Counted from the first letter of the stretch, positions 25,269 to 34,090 are shown. The stretch is DNA of 64,000 bases from Marinovum sp034669705 (GCF_034669705.1 NZ_JAXMOR010000022.1:11780-75779); one strand, 5' to 3'. Notes: generated from the letters alone by a model not told the origin. Numbers and translations: made by a program.

Positions 25269-25420
25269 ATCTGCCATGCGCTGAGTGCATGAAGGTTATG
25301 CGTCCCGGTCACTACGGGGCGTCGCTCTCTTGTGTTATTGCCTCCCCAATTGCGAGTGCGCCTGTCCGCAGGCCGTCAGCAGCAGAAGCCACCGCGGTGG
25401 CTTGGCGTTGGCGAGATGTA

Positions 25421-25434
25421 GTTTAGTGTTAAAC
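25421..25434. promoter_or_regulatory. Candidate operator, proximal copy
   Basis: GTTTAGTGTTAAAC, 39 bases before the aceE ATG. It differs from the distal copy only at the second base of the centre. Its position close to the start fits repression of the operon. Confidence 0.6.
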
Positions 25435-25472
25435 AATTGCGCGGGAACTCGCGCCAAGAGGGAAGAGGATAT

Positions 25473-28127
25473 ATGACTGACCAGACCTCCGACATCGATC
25501 CGATTGAATCCCAGGAATGGCAGGATGCCGTCCAGGACGTGATCGAACGCGATGGTGCAAATCGCGCGCATTTCCTGCTCGACAAGGCGGTGCAACAGGC
25601 CCGCGCGGCCGGGGCCACGCTGCCCTTCAGCGCCACGACGCCCTATCAGAATACCATTCCGGTCGACGATCAGTACGACTTTCCGGGCGACATGGAGATG
25701 GAATGGCGCATCCGCACCATCAACCGCTGGAACGCCATGGCCACCGTCGTCCGCCGCAACAAGGTGTCGAGTGAATACGGCGGCCATATCGCCTCCTTCG
25801 CCTCGTCAGCGGCGATGTATGACATCGGCCTCAACCACTTCTGGCGCTCGAAATCCGCGATCCACGGCGGCGACCTTGTGTTCTTCCAGGGCCACGTGAT
25901 CCCCGGCATCTACGCGCGGTCCTTCATGGAAGGCCGGATCAGCGAAGAGCAGCTCGAGAACTTCCGCTCGGAGGTTGGCGGCAAGGGCCTGTCGTCCTAT
26001 CCGCACCCCTGGCTGATGCCGGATTACTGGCAGTTCCCGACCGTTTCGATGGGGCTTGGCCCGCTGATGGCGATCTATCAGGCGCGGTTCATGAAATACA
26101 TGCACAACCGCGGCCATATCGACATGGGCGACCGCAAGGTCTGGTGCTTCCTCGGCGATGGCGAGATGGACGAGCCGGAATCGATCGGCGCGATCCATCT
26201 GGCGGCGCGCGAGAAGCTGGACAACCTGATCTTCGTGGTCAACTGCAACCTGCAGCGGCTCGACGGTCCGGTGCGCGGCAACGGCAAGATCGTGCAGGAG
26301 CTGGAAGGCAACTTCCGCGGCTCGGGCTGGAACGTGATCAAGCTGCTCTGGGGCAAGGGCTGGGATCAGCTGCTGGAGAACGACACCACCGGCAAGCTGC
26401 GTCAGCTGATGGATGAGACGGTGGACGGCGACTACCAGACCTTCAAGTCGAAGGACGGCGCCTATATCCGCGAGCATTTCTTCGGCAAGTACCCCGAGAC
26501 GGCGGCGCTGGTCGAGGACTGGACCGACGATCAGATCTGGGCGCTGCGCCGCGGCGGGCATGATCCGCAAAAGGTCTATACCGCGTTCAAGAAGGCCACC
26601 GAGACCGAGGGGCAGCCGACCTGTCTGCTGGTCAAGACGGTCAAGGGCCACGGCATGGGCACCGCTGGCGAAGGCCAGAACACCACCCACCAGCAGAAGA
26701 AGATGAACGAGGAGCAGCTCAGGGCCTTCCGTGACCGGTTCCAGATTCCGGTCAGTGACGAGGACGTGGCCAAGGCGCCGTTCGTCGCGCTGAACAATGC
26801 GCAGAAGGCCTACCTGGCCGACCGGCGCAAGGCGCTTGGCGGCGAGTTCCCGAAGCGGACCTCGGATGCGCCGAAGCTGGAGATCCCCGAGCTGGCGAAG
26901 TTCAAGGGGCAGCTGGAAGGCACGGGCGAGCGCGAGATCTCGACCACCATGGCCTTCGTGCGGATCCTGACAACGCTGCTGCGCGACAAGAAGATCGGCA
27001 AGCAAGTGGTGCCGATCGTGCCGGACGAAAGCCGGACCTTCGGGATGGAGGGGCTGTTCCGCTCGGTGGGCATCTACAACCCGCTGGGGCAGAAATACAC
27101 GCCTCAGGACGCCGACCAGATGTCCTATTACAAGGAATCGGAAAGCGGACAGGTGCTGCAGGAAGGCATCAACGAGGCCGGTGCCATGGCCGACTGGATC
27201 GCGGCGGCGACGTCCTATTCCAACCACGGCGTGCCGATGATCCCGTTCTACATCTACTACTCGATGTTCGGCTTCCAGCGGATCGGCGATCTGGCATGGG
27301 CGGCGGGCGACAGCCGCGCGCGCGGCTTCATGCTGGGCGGCACTGCCGGGCGGACCACGCTGAACGGCGAAGGCCTTCAGCACGAGGACGGTCACAGCCA
27401 CATCCTGGCCTCGACCATTCCCAACTGCATCACCTATGACCCGACCTTCCAGTTCGAGGTCGCGGTGATCGTGCACCACGGCTTGCAGCGGATGTTCGTT
27501 GATCAGGAGGATGTGTTCTTCTACCTCACCCTGATGAACGAGAACTATTCTCACCCCGACATGCCGATGGGCGTCGAGGAGGACATCATCAAGGGGCTCT
27601 ACCGCTTCTCGAAGACCGAGAAGCCGGGCAAGAAGCACGTCAACCTGATGGGCTCCGGCACGATCCTCGTGCAGGCGATGAAGGCGGCGGAGATGCTGAA
27701 GGAAGACTTCGGCGTCAGTTCCGACATCTGGTCGGCGCCGAGCATCAACGAGCTGGCCCGCGACGTGCAGGATTGCCTGCGTCACAACCGGCTCAATCCG
27801 CTCGACGAGGAAAAGGTGCCGTTTGTCACCCAGCAACTCGAAAAGGCTCAAGGCCCGATCATTGTCGCCACCGACTACATGAAGAACTATGCCGAGCAGA
27901 TCCGGGCGGCGGTACCGAACCGCTATACGGTGCTGGGGACGGACGGTTTCGGCCGCTCCGACAGCCGGGTCAACCTGCGGCGCTTCTTCGAGGTGGACGC
28001 CAATCACATCGCCGCCGCGGCCATGGTCGACCTGCACCGCGAAGGCGCGGTCAATAAGGCCGAGCTGGAGAAGGCGCTGAAAAAATACGAAATCGACGGC
28101 GACAAGCCGAACCCGCGTCTGGTGTAA
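25473..28127 (+). CDS. aceE: Pyruvate dehydrogenase E1, homodimeric type
   Basis: Thiamine-diphosphate enzyme that decarboxylates pyruvate and transfers the acetyl group to lipoyl-E2. 884 residues from ATG 25473 (GGAAGAGGA upstream). N-terminal blocks RINRWNAM-like (RTINRWNAM) and HGGDLVFFQGH. The ThDP/Mg motif runs GDGEMDEPES to VVNCNLQ, the middle domain has VPDESRTFGMEGLF, and the C-terminus has GTDGFGRSD. This is the single-chain AceE form known from Gammaproteobacteria, not the two-chain PdhA/PdhB form common in Alphaproteobacteria. First gene of aceE-aceF-lpd; two palindromes lie upstream. Confidence 0.96.
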   Translation: MTDQTSDIDPIESQEWQDAVQDVIERDGANRAHFLLDKAVQQARAAGATLPFSATTPYQNTIPVDDQYDFPGDMEMEWRIRTINRWNAMATVVRRNKVSSEYGGHIASFASSAAMYDIGLNHFWRSKSAIHGGDLVFFQGHVIPGIYARSFMEGRISEEQLENFRSEVGGKGLSSYPHPWLMPDYWQFPTVSMGLGPLMAIYQARFMKYMHNRGHIDMGDRKVWCFLGDGEMDEPESIGAIHLAAREKLDNLIFVVNCNLQRLDGPVRGNGKIVQELEGNFRGSGWNVIKLLWGKGWDQLLENDTTGKLRQLMDETVDGDYQTFKSKDGAYIREHFFGKYPETAALVEDWTDDQIWALRRGGHDPQKVYTAFKKATETEGQPTCLLVKTVKGHGMGTAGEGQNTTHQQKKMNEEQLRAFRDRFQIPVSDEDVAKAPFVALNNAQKAYLADRRKALGGEFPKRTSDAPKLEIPELAKFKGQLEGTGEREISTTMAFVRILTTLLRDKKIGKQVVPIVPDESRTFGMEGLFRSVGIYNPLGQKYTPQDADQMSYYKESESGQVLQEGINEAGAMADWIAAATSYSNHGVPMIPFYIYYSMFGFQRIGDLAWAAGDSRARGFMLGGTAGRTTLNGEGLQHEDGHSHILASTIPNCITYDPTFQFEVAVIVHHGLQRMFVDQEDVFFYLTLMNENYSHPDMPMGVEEDIIKGLYRFSKTEKPGKKHVNLMGSGTILVQAMKAAEMLKEDFGVSSDIWSAPSINELARDVQDCLRHNRLNPLDEEKVPFVTQQLEKAQGPIIVATDYMKNYAEQIRAAVPNRYTVLGTDGFGRSDSRVNLRRFFEVDANHIAAAAMVDLHREGAVNKAELEKALKKYEIDGDKPNPRLV

Positions 28128-28148
28128 GCGGGAAGGAGGAACAGTATC

Positions 28149-29432
28149 ATGGCAATCGAAGTTAACGTCCCCGACATCGGCGATTTCACCGATGTCCCCG
28201 TCCTCACGATCCTTGTGTCCGTCGGCGACACGGTGGCCGAGGAAGACCCGCTGATCGAGCTGGAGAGCGACAAGGCGACCATGGAGGTGCCCTCGCCGGC
28301 TGCTGGCAAGGTCAAGGAGATCAAGATCTCCGAGGGTGACACGGTGTCTGAAGGCACCCTGATCATGCTGCTTGAAGGCGAGGACGCCGGGTCTGGCGAT
28401 GCCGCGCCCAAGGAGGCCCCCAAGGCTGAGGCGCCGAAATCCGACGCCCCGGCCCCCGGTGCCACCCCGGCCCAATCCACCGCGCCGGCCCCCACGGCCG
28501 TGACCGATGCCGGTTTCGGCAAGGCGCATGCCTCGCCCTCGGTCCGCGCCTTTGCCCGCCAGCTCGAGATCGACCTGGCCAAGGTCAACGGCTCCGGCCG
28601 CAAGGGCCGCATCCTGCGCGAGGACGTGACCAACTACCTGAAATCCTCCACCGCGGCAGCCCCGGCCGCCGCCGGTGGCGGTGCCAAGGGCGGCATGGGC
28701 ATCCCGCCGATCCCGGCGGTCGACTTCTCGAAGTTCGGCCCCGTCGAAGAGGTGGAGATGAGCCGGATCAAGAAGATCTCCGGCCCTGCGCTGCACCGCT
28801 CCTGGCTCAACATCCCGCATGTCACCCATAACGATGAAGCCGACATCACCGATCTCGACAAGTACCGCAAGGAGATGGACACCCACGCCAAGGAGAACGG
28901 CTACCGCGTCACGCTGCTGTCGTTCGTGATCAAGGCGTCCGTGTCGGCGCTGAAACAGCACTGGGAGTTCAACTCCTCGATCCATCCCGATGGCGACAAG
29001 CTGATCAAGAAGGACTTCTACAACATCGGTTTCGCGGCGGACACGCCCAACGGGCTGATGGTGCCGGTGATCAAGGATGCCGACCGCAAGGGGCTGGTGG
29101 ACATCTCGAAAGAGCTGATGGAGCTCAGCAAAGCGGCTCGTGAGGGCAACCTGAAGTCCAAGGACATGCAGGGCGCGACCTTCACCATCTCGTCGCTGGG
29201 CGGTATCGGCGGCACGTCCTTCACCCCGATCGTCAATGCGCCCGAGGTGGCGATCCTCGGTCTCACCCGGTCCAAGATGGCGCCGGTCTGGAACGGTGAG
29301 GAGTTCAAGCCGCGTCTGATGCAGCCGCTGTCGCTGTCTTACGACCACCGTGCCGTCGATGGCGCGCTTGCCGCACGGTTTACCGTGACGCTCAAGACGC
29401 TGCTCGGCGATATGCGCAAGTTGATGTGGTAA
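28149..29432 (+). CDS. aceF: Pyruvate dehydrogenase E2, dihydrolipoyl acetyltransferase
   Basis: Transfers acetyl from lipoyl-lysine to CoA and forms the core of the complex. 427 residues: one lipoyl domain (1-80) with lipoyl Lys in ELESDKATMEVPSP; an Ala/Pro-rich linker; a peripheral-subunit-binding domain (ASPSVRAFARQLEIDL, then GRKGRILREDV); and a catalytic domain ending with the active-site motif SYDHRAVDGA near residue 400. GGAGGA precedes ATG 28149, 21 bases after the aceE stop. The lipoyl domain is strikingly similar to that at the start of the following lpd gene. Confidence 0.95.
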   Translation: MAIEVNVPDIGDFTDVPVLTILVSVGDTVAEEDPLIELESDKATMEVPSPAAGKVKEIKISEGDTVSEGTLIMLLEGEDAGSGDAAPKEAPKAEAPKSDAPAPGATPAQSTAPAPTAVTDAGFGKAHASPSVRAFARQLEIDLAKVNGSGRKGRILREDVTNYLKSSTAAAPAAAGGGAKGGMGIPPIPAVDFSKFGPVEEVEMSRIKKISGPALHRSWLNIPHVTHNDEADITDLDKYRKEMDTHAKENGYRVTLLSFVIKASVSALKQHWEFNSSIHPDGDKLIKKDFYNIGFAADTPNGLMVPVIKDADRKGLVDISKELMELSKAAREGNLKSKDMQGATFTISSLGGIGGTSFTPIVNAPEVAILGLTRSKMAPVWNGEEFKPRLMQPLSLSYDHRAVDGALAARFTVTLKTLLGDMRKLMW

Positions 29433-29444
29433 GGAGGAAAACCC

Positions 29445-31190
29445 ATGGAAGTCAAAGTACCCGATATCGGTGATTTCTCCGACGTGCCCGTGCTGACCAT
29501 CCTGGTCTCGGTGGGTGACACCGTGGCCGCCGAAGACCCGCTGATCGAACTGGAAAGCGACAAGGCGACGATGGAAGTGCCCTCACCGGCGGCCGGCAAG
29601 GTCACCGAGATCAAGGTCTCAGAGGGCGACACGGTGTCCGAGGGCACGGTGATCATGGTGCTGGAAGGCGCTGACGCCGGCACGGCCGATGAGGGCTCGA
29701 AAGAGCCCGAAAAGGCGCCAGCGCAAGCCCCGAAAGCGGTCGAGGCCACCGGCTCCGCCTCCGGCAAGGGCGACAGTCACGCCGAAGTGGTGGTCCTGGG
29801 CTCGGGTCCGGGCGGCTACACCGCGGCCTTCCGCGCCGCCGACCTCGGCAAGAAGGTGGTGCTGATCGAGAAGTACCCGACGCTGGGCGGGGTCTGCCTC
29901 AACGTCGGCTGCATCCCCTCGAAGGCGCTGCTGCATGTCGCCAAGGTGATCACCGAGGCCGAGGAAATGGGCGCCCATGGCGTCTCCTTCAGCAAGCCCG
30001 AGATCGATCTCGACGAGCTGCGCGCCTTCAAGGACAAGGTGGTCGGCCAGCTGACCGGCGGCCTCAAGGGCCTGTCAAAGGGCCGCAAGGTCGAGGTGGT
30101 GCAGGGCTACGGCAAGTTCACCGGGCCCAACATGATCGAGGTCGAGGGCGATGACGGCAAGAAGACCGTCTCGTTCGACCAGTGCATCATCGCCGCCGGT
30201 TCCGAGCCGGTGAACCTGCCGTTCATCCCGCAGGACGACGACCGCGTGATCGACTCGACCGGCGCGCTGGAGCTCAAGGACATCCCCAAGCGCATGCTGG
30301 TGCTCGGCGGCGGCATCATCGGTCTGGAAATGGCCTGCGTCTATGACGCGCTTGGCTCCAAGATCACGGTCGTCGAGCTGATGGACCAGATCATTCCCGG
30401 CGCCGACAAGGACATCGTCAAGCCGCTGCACAAGCGTATCGAGGGCCGCTACGAGAACATCCTGCTCAAGACCAAGGTCACCGCGGTCGAGGCGCAGGAC
30501 GACGGTCTCAAGGTCACCTTCGAGGATGCCAAGGGCGACACCACCACCGACACCTTCGACAAGATCCTCGTCGCCGTGGGCCGCAAGCCCAACGGCAAGC
30601 TGATCGACGCTGAGAAAGCCGGTGTGGCGGTGGATGACCGCGGCTTCATCGCCGTCGACGGCCAGCAGCGCACCGGTGTGAACCACATCTTCGCCATCGG
30701 AGACGTGGTCGGCCAGCCGATGCTGGCGCACAAGGCGGTGCACGAGGGCAAGGTCGCGGCCGAGGTCTGCGCCGGGCACAACCGGCATTTCGACGCGCGG
30801 TTGATCCCCTCGGTGGCCTATACCGACCCCGAGGTCGCTTGGGCCGGGATGACCGAGACCGAGGCCAAGGCGCGCGGCGTGACCTATGAAAAGGGCGTCT
30901 TCCCCTGGGCGGCCTCCGGCAAGGCCCTGTCGAACGGTCGTTCCGAAGGCATGACCAAGCTGCTGTTCGATCCCGAGGACGACCGGATCATCGGCGGGCT
31001 GATTGTCGGCACCAACGCCGGCGACCTGATCGCCGAGGTGGCGCTGGCGATCGAGATGGGGGCGGATGCGGTCGATCTCGGCCACACCATCCACCCGCAC
31101 CCGACGCTCAGCGAAACGGTGAACTTTGCCGCCGAGATGTTCGAGGGCACCATCACCGACCTGATGCCGCCAAAGAAGAAAAAGCACTGA
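29445..31190 (+). CDS. lpdA: Dihydrolipoyl dehydrogenase (E3) with N-terminal lipoyl domain
   Basis: Reoxidises dihydrolipoamide with NAD+. 581 residues, about 115 longer than a plain E3 because of an N-terminal lipoyl domain (lipoyl Lys in ELESDKATMEVPSP) and a linker. FAD site VVLGSGPGGYTAAF at about 110; redox-active disulfide GGVCLNVGCIPSKA; NAD site VLGGGIIGLEMA; and the dimer-interface HPHPTLSE catalytic His-Glu near the C-terminus. Twelve bases after aceF with AAGGAGG. Lipoyl-E3 fusions go with homodimeric-E1 operons in several Proteobacteria. A strong terminator follows. Confidence 0.95.
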   Translation: MEVKVPDIGDFSDVPVLTILVSVGDTVAAEDPLIELESDKATMEVPSPAAGKVTEIKVSEGDTVSEGTVIMVLEGADAGTADEGSKEPEKAPAQAPKAVEATGSASGKGDSHAEVVVLGSGPGGYTAAFRAADLGKKVVLIEKYPTLGGVCLNVGCIPSKALLHVAKVITEAEEMGAHGVSFSKPEIDLDELRAFKDKVVGQLTGGLKGLSKGRKVEVVQGYGKFTGPNMIEVEGDDGKKTVSFDQCIIAAGSEPVNLPFIPQDDDRVIDSTGALELKDIPKRMLVLGGGIIGLEMACVYDALGSKITVVELMDQIIPGADKDIVKPLHKRIEGRYENILLKTKVTAVEAQDDGLKVTFEDAKGDTTTDTFDKILVAVGRKPNGKLIDAEKAGVAVDDRGFIAVDGQQRTGVNHIFAIGDVVGQPMLAHKAVHEGKVAAEVCAGHNRHFDARLIPSVAYTDPEVAWAGMTETEAKARGVTYEKGVFPWAASGKALSNGRSEGMTKLLFDPEDDRIIGGLIVGTNAGDLIAEVALAIEMGADAVDLGHTIHPHPTLSETVNFAAEMFEGTITDLMPPKKKKH

Positions 31191-31213
31191 GCCTTCTGCA
31201 CGGCAAAAACAAG

Positions 31214-31242
31214 AAGGGACCGGCCATCGCGCCGGTCCCTTT
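31214..31242 (+). terminator. Intrinsic terminator of the aceE-aceF-lpd operon
   Basis: AAGGGACCGGC pairs perfectly with GCCGGTCCCTT around a 6-base loop (CATCGC), 24 bases after the lpd stop. Runs of A before and T after make it bidirectional, so it may also stop metF transcripts. Confidence 0.85.
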
Positions 31243-31254
31243 CGTGTCAGGTAA

Positions 31255-31302
31255 GGGGCTCTGCCCCTCGGTCTTTGGCCTCACCGGGGGCTGGCCCCCG
31301 GT
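31255..31302. repeat. Tandem hairpins of the GGGGC..GCCCC intergenic type
   Basis: GGGGC-TCT-GCCCC (31255-31267) is followed by ACCGGGGGC-TG-GCCCCCGGT (31283-31302), seven bases past the metF stop. The arrangement and wording (GGGGCTCTGCCCC...) resemble the repeat after 51217. Likely a family of intergenic hairpins that also end transcription. Confidence 0.5.
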
Positions 31303-31308
31303 CCGGCC

Positions 31309-32175
31309 TCAGGCCACGTTCTCCAGCTTGGCCTTGGGGGTCACCCCCAGCGCAAAACAGACATCGCGGGTCAGCTCGGGCCGGTTCAGGGTGTAGAAAT
31401 GCAGGCTGTCGACGCCCTCGGTGACCAGGGTGTCGCACATCTCGGTGCAAAGCGCGGTCGCCAGAAGGTCCTCGCGGCCGTCGCGGGTGGCCTTGTCAAA
31501 GGCTTCGTCGAGCCAGGCCGGGATTGGCGTGCCGCAGCCCTTGGCGAACTTGCGCACGCCCTTCCAGTTCTCGATCGGCAGGATGCCCGGCACGACCGGC
31601 GCGGTGATGCCGGCTGCGGCGCAGCGGTCGCGGAAGCGCAGGAAGGTCTCGGCCTCGAAGAAGAACTGGGTCAGCGCCTCGTCTGCGCCGGCGTCGAGCT
31701 TGCGCTTGAGCCAGTCGATGTCGGCCTGTTCGTCGGCCGCCTCGGGGTGGCGGTCGGGATAGGCGCCGACGCGGATGGTGAAATCGCCGCTCTCCTTCAG
31801 CGCCGCGATCAGCTCGCAGCTGTCGGCAAAGCCCTCAGGGTGCGCCTCGAACCGCGCGGCGCCCTTCGGCGGGTCACCGCGCAGCGCGACGATGTCATTC
31901 ACCCCGGCCTTGGCGAAGTCCTGCGCGATGCCAAGGGTTTCCTCGCGGCTGGCATTGACGCAGGTCAGGTGGGCCGCAACCTTGAGGCCCGAGGACTTGT
32001 GCAGCGTCGCCACCGCGTCACGGGTCAGCTCGCGGGTGGTGCCGCCGGCACCATAGGTGACCGAGACAAACCGCGGCTCGAGCGGCGCCAGTACCTGCAC
32101 CGTGTCCCAGAGCCGGAACGAGGCCTCGAGATCACGCGGCGGGAAGAATTCGAACGAAACGGCGGGAGCACTCAT
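31309..32175 (-). CDS. metF: Methylenetetrahydrofolate reductase
   Basis: Reduces 5,10-methylene-THF to 5-methyl-THF for methionine synthesis. 288 residues, the normal bacterial length, TIM-barrel flavoenzyme. Blocks: VSFEFFPPRDLE at residues 6-17 (catalytic Glu in FEFFPP), RFVSVTYGAGGTTRE, HLTCVNASREE, DIVALRGDPP and TQFFFEAETFLRFRD, then PVVPGILPI. Divergent from the metR-like gene across 100 bases that hold a T-N11-A palindrome. Control by that regulator is strongly suggested by position. Confidence 0.95.
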   Translation of the reverse strand: MSAPAVSFEFFPPRDLEASFRLWDTVQVLAPLEPRFVSVTYGAGGTTRELTRDAVATLHKSSGLKVAAHLTCVNASREETLGIAQDFAKAGVNDIVALRGDPPKGAARFEAHPEGFADSCELIAALKESGDFTIRVGAYPDRHPEAADEQADIDWLKRKLDAGADEALTQFFFEAETFLRFRDRCAAAGITAPVVPGILPIENWKGVRKFAKGCGTPIPAWLDEAFDKATRDGREDLLATALCTEMCDTLVTEGVDSLHFYTLNRPELTRDVCFALGVTPKAKLENVA

Positions 32176-32226
32176 GGGGCACGATTCCTGTCACTGGGTT
32201 TCCTCCTTGTCGCAAAACTGGCGATG

Positions 32227-32239
32227 TGAGACAAACTCA
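32227..32239. promoter_or_regulatory. LysR-type T-N11-A palindrome between metF and metR
   Basis: TGAG-ACAAA-CTCA, a 13-base interrupted palindrome of exactly T-N11-A form, 52 bases from metF and 37 bases from metR. MetR sites in Enterobacteria are TGAA-N5-TTCA, so this resembles that layout with one changed base per arm. Confidence 0.6.
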
Positions 32240-32275
32240 TAAATCTCATCACCATTATGAGCCGGGTCACAAGCC

Positions 32276-33181
32276 ATGCATATCGAGTTCCGCCACCTGC
32301 GCACCATCAAGGCCATCCACGAGGCCGGCGGGCTGGCCCGCGCCGCCGATCAGCTCAATATCACCCAGTCGGCGCTCAGCCATCAGATCAAGGGGCTGGA
32401 GGACCAGGCCGGGGTCGAGCTCTTCGTGCGGCGCTCAAAGCCGATGAAGCTCTCGGCCGCCGGCATGCGGCTGCTCCGCGCGGCCGAGCGCATCCTGCCA
32501 GAGATCGAGAAGCTGCAGGAGGAGTTTTCCGGCCTGCGCGATGGCAAGTCCGGCCGGCTGCATATCGCCATCGAGTGCCACGCCTGTTTCGAATGGCTCT
32601 TCCCGGTGCTCGAGGCGTTCCGCAAGTCCTGGCCCGACGTCGATGTCGACATCCGCCCGGGGCTGGCCTTCGACGCGCTGCCGGCGCTGCAGAAAGAAGA
32701 GGTCGACCTGGTGGTCTCCTCCGACCCCGAGAGCCTGGCGCATGTGGAGTTCTCGGAACTGTTTGACTACGCGCCGGTCTTTGTGGCCTCGAAGGATCAT
32801 CCGCTGGCGGCGAAACCCTATATCGAGGCCGAGGATTTCCGCGGCCAGACGCTGATCACCTACCCGGTAGAGCGCACCCGGCTCGACGTCTTCAGCCAAT
32901 TGCTGATCCCGGCACGGGTCGAACCGGCGGCGGTGCGACAGGCCGAGCTGACGGCGGTGATCCTGCTGCTGGTGGCGTCGAACCGCGGCGTTTCGGTGCT
33001 GCCGGATTGGGTGGTGCGCGAGGTGAAGTACAACTCGGATTACATCACGCGGCCGCTGACCGAGCGCGGGCTGACCCGCACGCTCTATGCTGCGACCCGG
33101 GCCGACGACGTGGCAAAGCCCTACATGCAGGAGCTGATCGGGCTCGCCCGGTCAGAGGCGGCACGGCTGCAGGCGGCCTGA
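32276..33181 (+). CDS. metR: LysR-family regulator, MetR-like
   Basis: A 301-residue LysR-type activator. Helix-turn-helix at residues 3-60: HLRTIKAIHEAGGLARAADQ, then LNITQSALSHQIKGLE, as in MetR. The effector domain has LHIAIECHACFEWLFPVLE, the ECH block seen in MetR proteins (homocysteine is the ligand there), and later RGVSVLPDWVV. Divergent from metF with the palindrome between. A terminator hairpin (33221-33237) follows. The name MetR is well supported by sequence and context; the ligand is inferred. Confidence 0.85.
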   Translation: MHIEFRHLRTIKAIHEAGGLARAADQLNITQSALSHQIKGLEDQAGVELFVRRSKPMKLSAAGMRLLRAAERILPEIEKLQEEFSGLRDGKSGRLHIAIECHACFEWLFPVLEAFRKSWPDVDVDIRPGLAFDALPALQKEEVDLVVSSDPESLAHVEFSELFDYAPVFVASKDHPLAAKPYIEAEDFRGQTLITYPVERTRLDVFSQLLIPARVEPAAVRQAELTAVILLLVASNRGVSVLPDWVVREVKYNSDYITRPLTERGLTRTLYAATRADDVAKPYMQELIGLARSEAARLQAA

Positions 33182-33220
33182 GGCGAGGAGGCCCCGCAAG
33201 GGGCCGAGGAGCCACTCCTC

Positions 33221-33237
33221 AAGCCCTCGCGGGCTTT
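33221..33237. terminator. Terminator hairpin after metR
   Basis: AAGCCC-TCGC-GGGCTT followed by T, 40 bases after the metR stop and 20 before the convergent cold-shock gene's stop. Short but placed to serve both genes. Confidence 0.55.
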
Positions 33238-33256
33238 CCTCGTCCTTTCAAAAGGA

Positions 33257-33463
33257 TCAAACCAGCTTCAGATCGGAGGCCATCTGGCGCCCGTCGCGGC
33301 CTTCTTCCAGTGCGTAGTCCACCTTCTGATTGTCCGCCAGCCCGGTCAGACCGGACCGTTGTACTGCTGAAATATGAACAAAGACGTCCTTGCCGCCCTC
33401 GCTCGGTTCAATGAATCCATAGCCCTTCGTGGTATTGAACCACTTCACGGTGCCCGTCGGCAT
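33257..33463 (-). CDS. Cold-shock-domain protein
   Basis: A 68-residue single-stranded nucleic-acid-binding protein of the CspA family. RNP-1 is GYGFIEPSEGGKD (KGYGFI), RNP-2 is VFVHISAVQ, and the start is MPTGTVKWFNTTKG. AAGGAGACGCGGAC lies just before ATG 33463. The frame is open upstream to 33637, but the family start is clear. It is monocistronic, convergent with metR. Whether it is cold-inducible cannot be seen. Confidence 0.93.
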   Translation of the reverse strand: MPTGTVKWFNTTKGYGFIEPSEGGKDVFVHISAVQRSGLTGLADNQKVDYALEEGRDGRQMASDLKLV

Positions 33464-33692
33464 GTCCGCGTCTCCTTCACCCTTGTCTTGCCAGAGGCGT
33501 CCAGACCTCCGGGTCTTGTCCGCCACCTTCGCCGTTCCTGCCGCGCGCACCGGAGAAATACCCCCGTGCCAGCCGCCTGAGCGTCGAAAGTCACGTAGGG
33601 TCAAGGATTGCATGGCTTTGTAAAAAATCAAGGACAAGCGCTGGCGGCGCGGCCGTCGCGTGATAATTTGCGGAAAAATCCCGGAGGCCCAA

Positions 33693-34025
33693 ATGCAGCT
33701 CTATGGTCTGAAAACCTGCGATACCTGCCGCAAGGCATTGAAAGCCTTGCCAGATGCGCGATTTGTCGATGTCCGGGCCGAGGGCGTGCCAGAGGACGTG
33801 CTGCGCCGCGCAATCGGGCAGTTCGATGACAAATTGGTCAACACCCGTTCCACCACATGGCGCGGACTGACCGAAGCGCAGCGCGCCGAGCCGCCTGAGG
33901 CGCTGCTCGCCGCCCATCCGACGCTGATGAAACGGCCGCTGATCGTCGCCGGTGAGCGGATGTACCTCGGCTGGAGCAGGGAGGTTCAGGCCGCCTTGGC
34001 CGGGCAGGGGGAATCCGGAGCCTAA
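33693..34025 (+). CDS. ArsC/Spx-family thioredoxin-fold protein
   Basis: 110 residues with the ArsC-like fold. MQLYGLKTCDTCRKALKAL holds a CxxC at residues 9-12, and the C-terminal half has NTRSTTWRGLT and HPTLMKRPLIV, typical of the YffB/Spx-like branch instead of true glutaredoxin-coupled arsenate reductases. GGAGG precedes ATG 33693. No ars genes are nearby, so arsenate reduction should not be assumed; a thiol-disulfide or regulatory role is possible. Confidence 0.8.
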   Translation: MQLYGLKTCDTCRKALKALPDARFVDVRAEGVPEDVLRRAIGQFDDKLVNTRSTTWRGLTEAQRAEPPEALLAAHPTLMKRPLIVAGERMYLGWSREVQAALAGQGESGA

Positions 34026-34090
34026 TTTCCCGGCTTGGAACCGGGGGCGCGATTGCTTACCTCAAGTGCGAGACGACACAAGGACCCCTC

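Larger units (their letters stand above)
25054..25472. promoter_or_regulatory. Divergent region between the CHAT gene and aceE
   Basis: A 419-base region without a supported gene, less G+C-rich than its surroundings. It carries two copies of GTTTAGNGTTAAAC (25255-25268 and 25421-25434). A 96-codon frame from 25136 has no ribosome binding site and an unlikely composition. The region should hold promoters for both the CHAT gene and the pyruvate dehydrogenase operon. Confidence 0.55.

Noticed and set aside
25136..25426. 96-codon plus-strand frame upstream of aceE
   Set aside because: No ribosome binding site, odd composition, and it covers the proposed operator sites; treated as regulatory DNA.
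25806..29348. Very long minus-strand open frame (1180 codons) opposite aceE and aceF
   Set aside because: His/Arg/Leu-rich composition with no domain; it is the high-G+C shadow of two well-conserved genes.
33693..34025. Arsenate reductase activity for the ArsC-like protein
   Set aside because: No ars genes nearby and the sequence is closer to the YffB/Spx-like branch, so I do not assign arsenate reduction.
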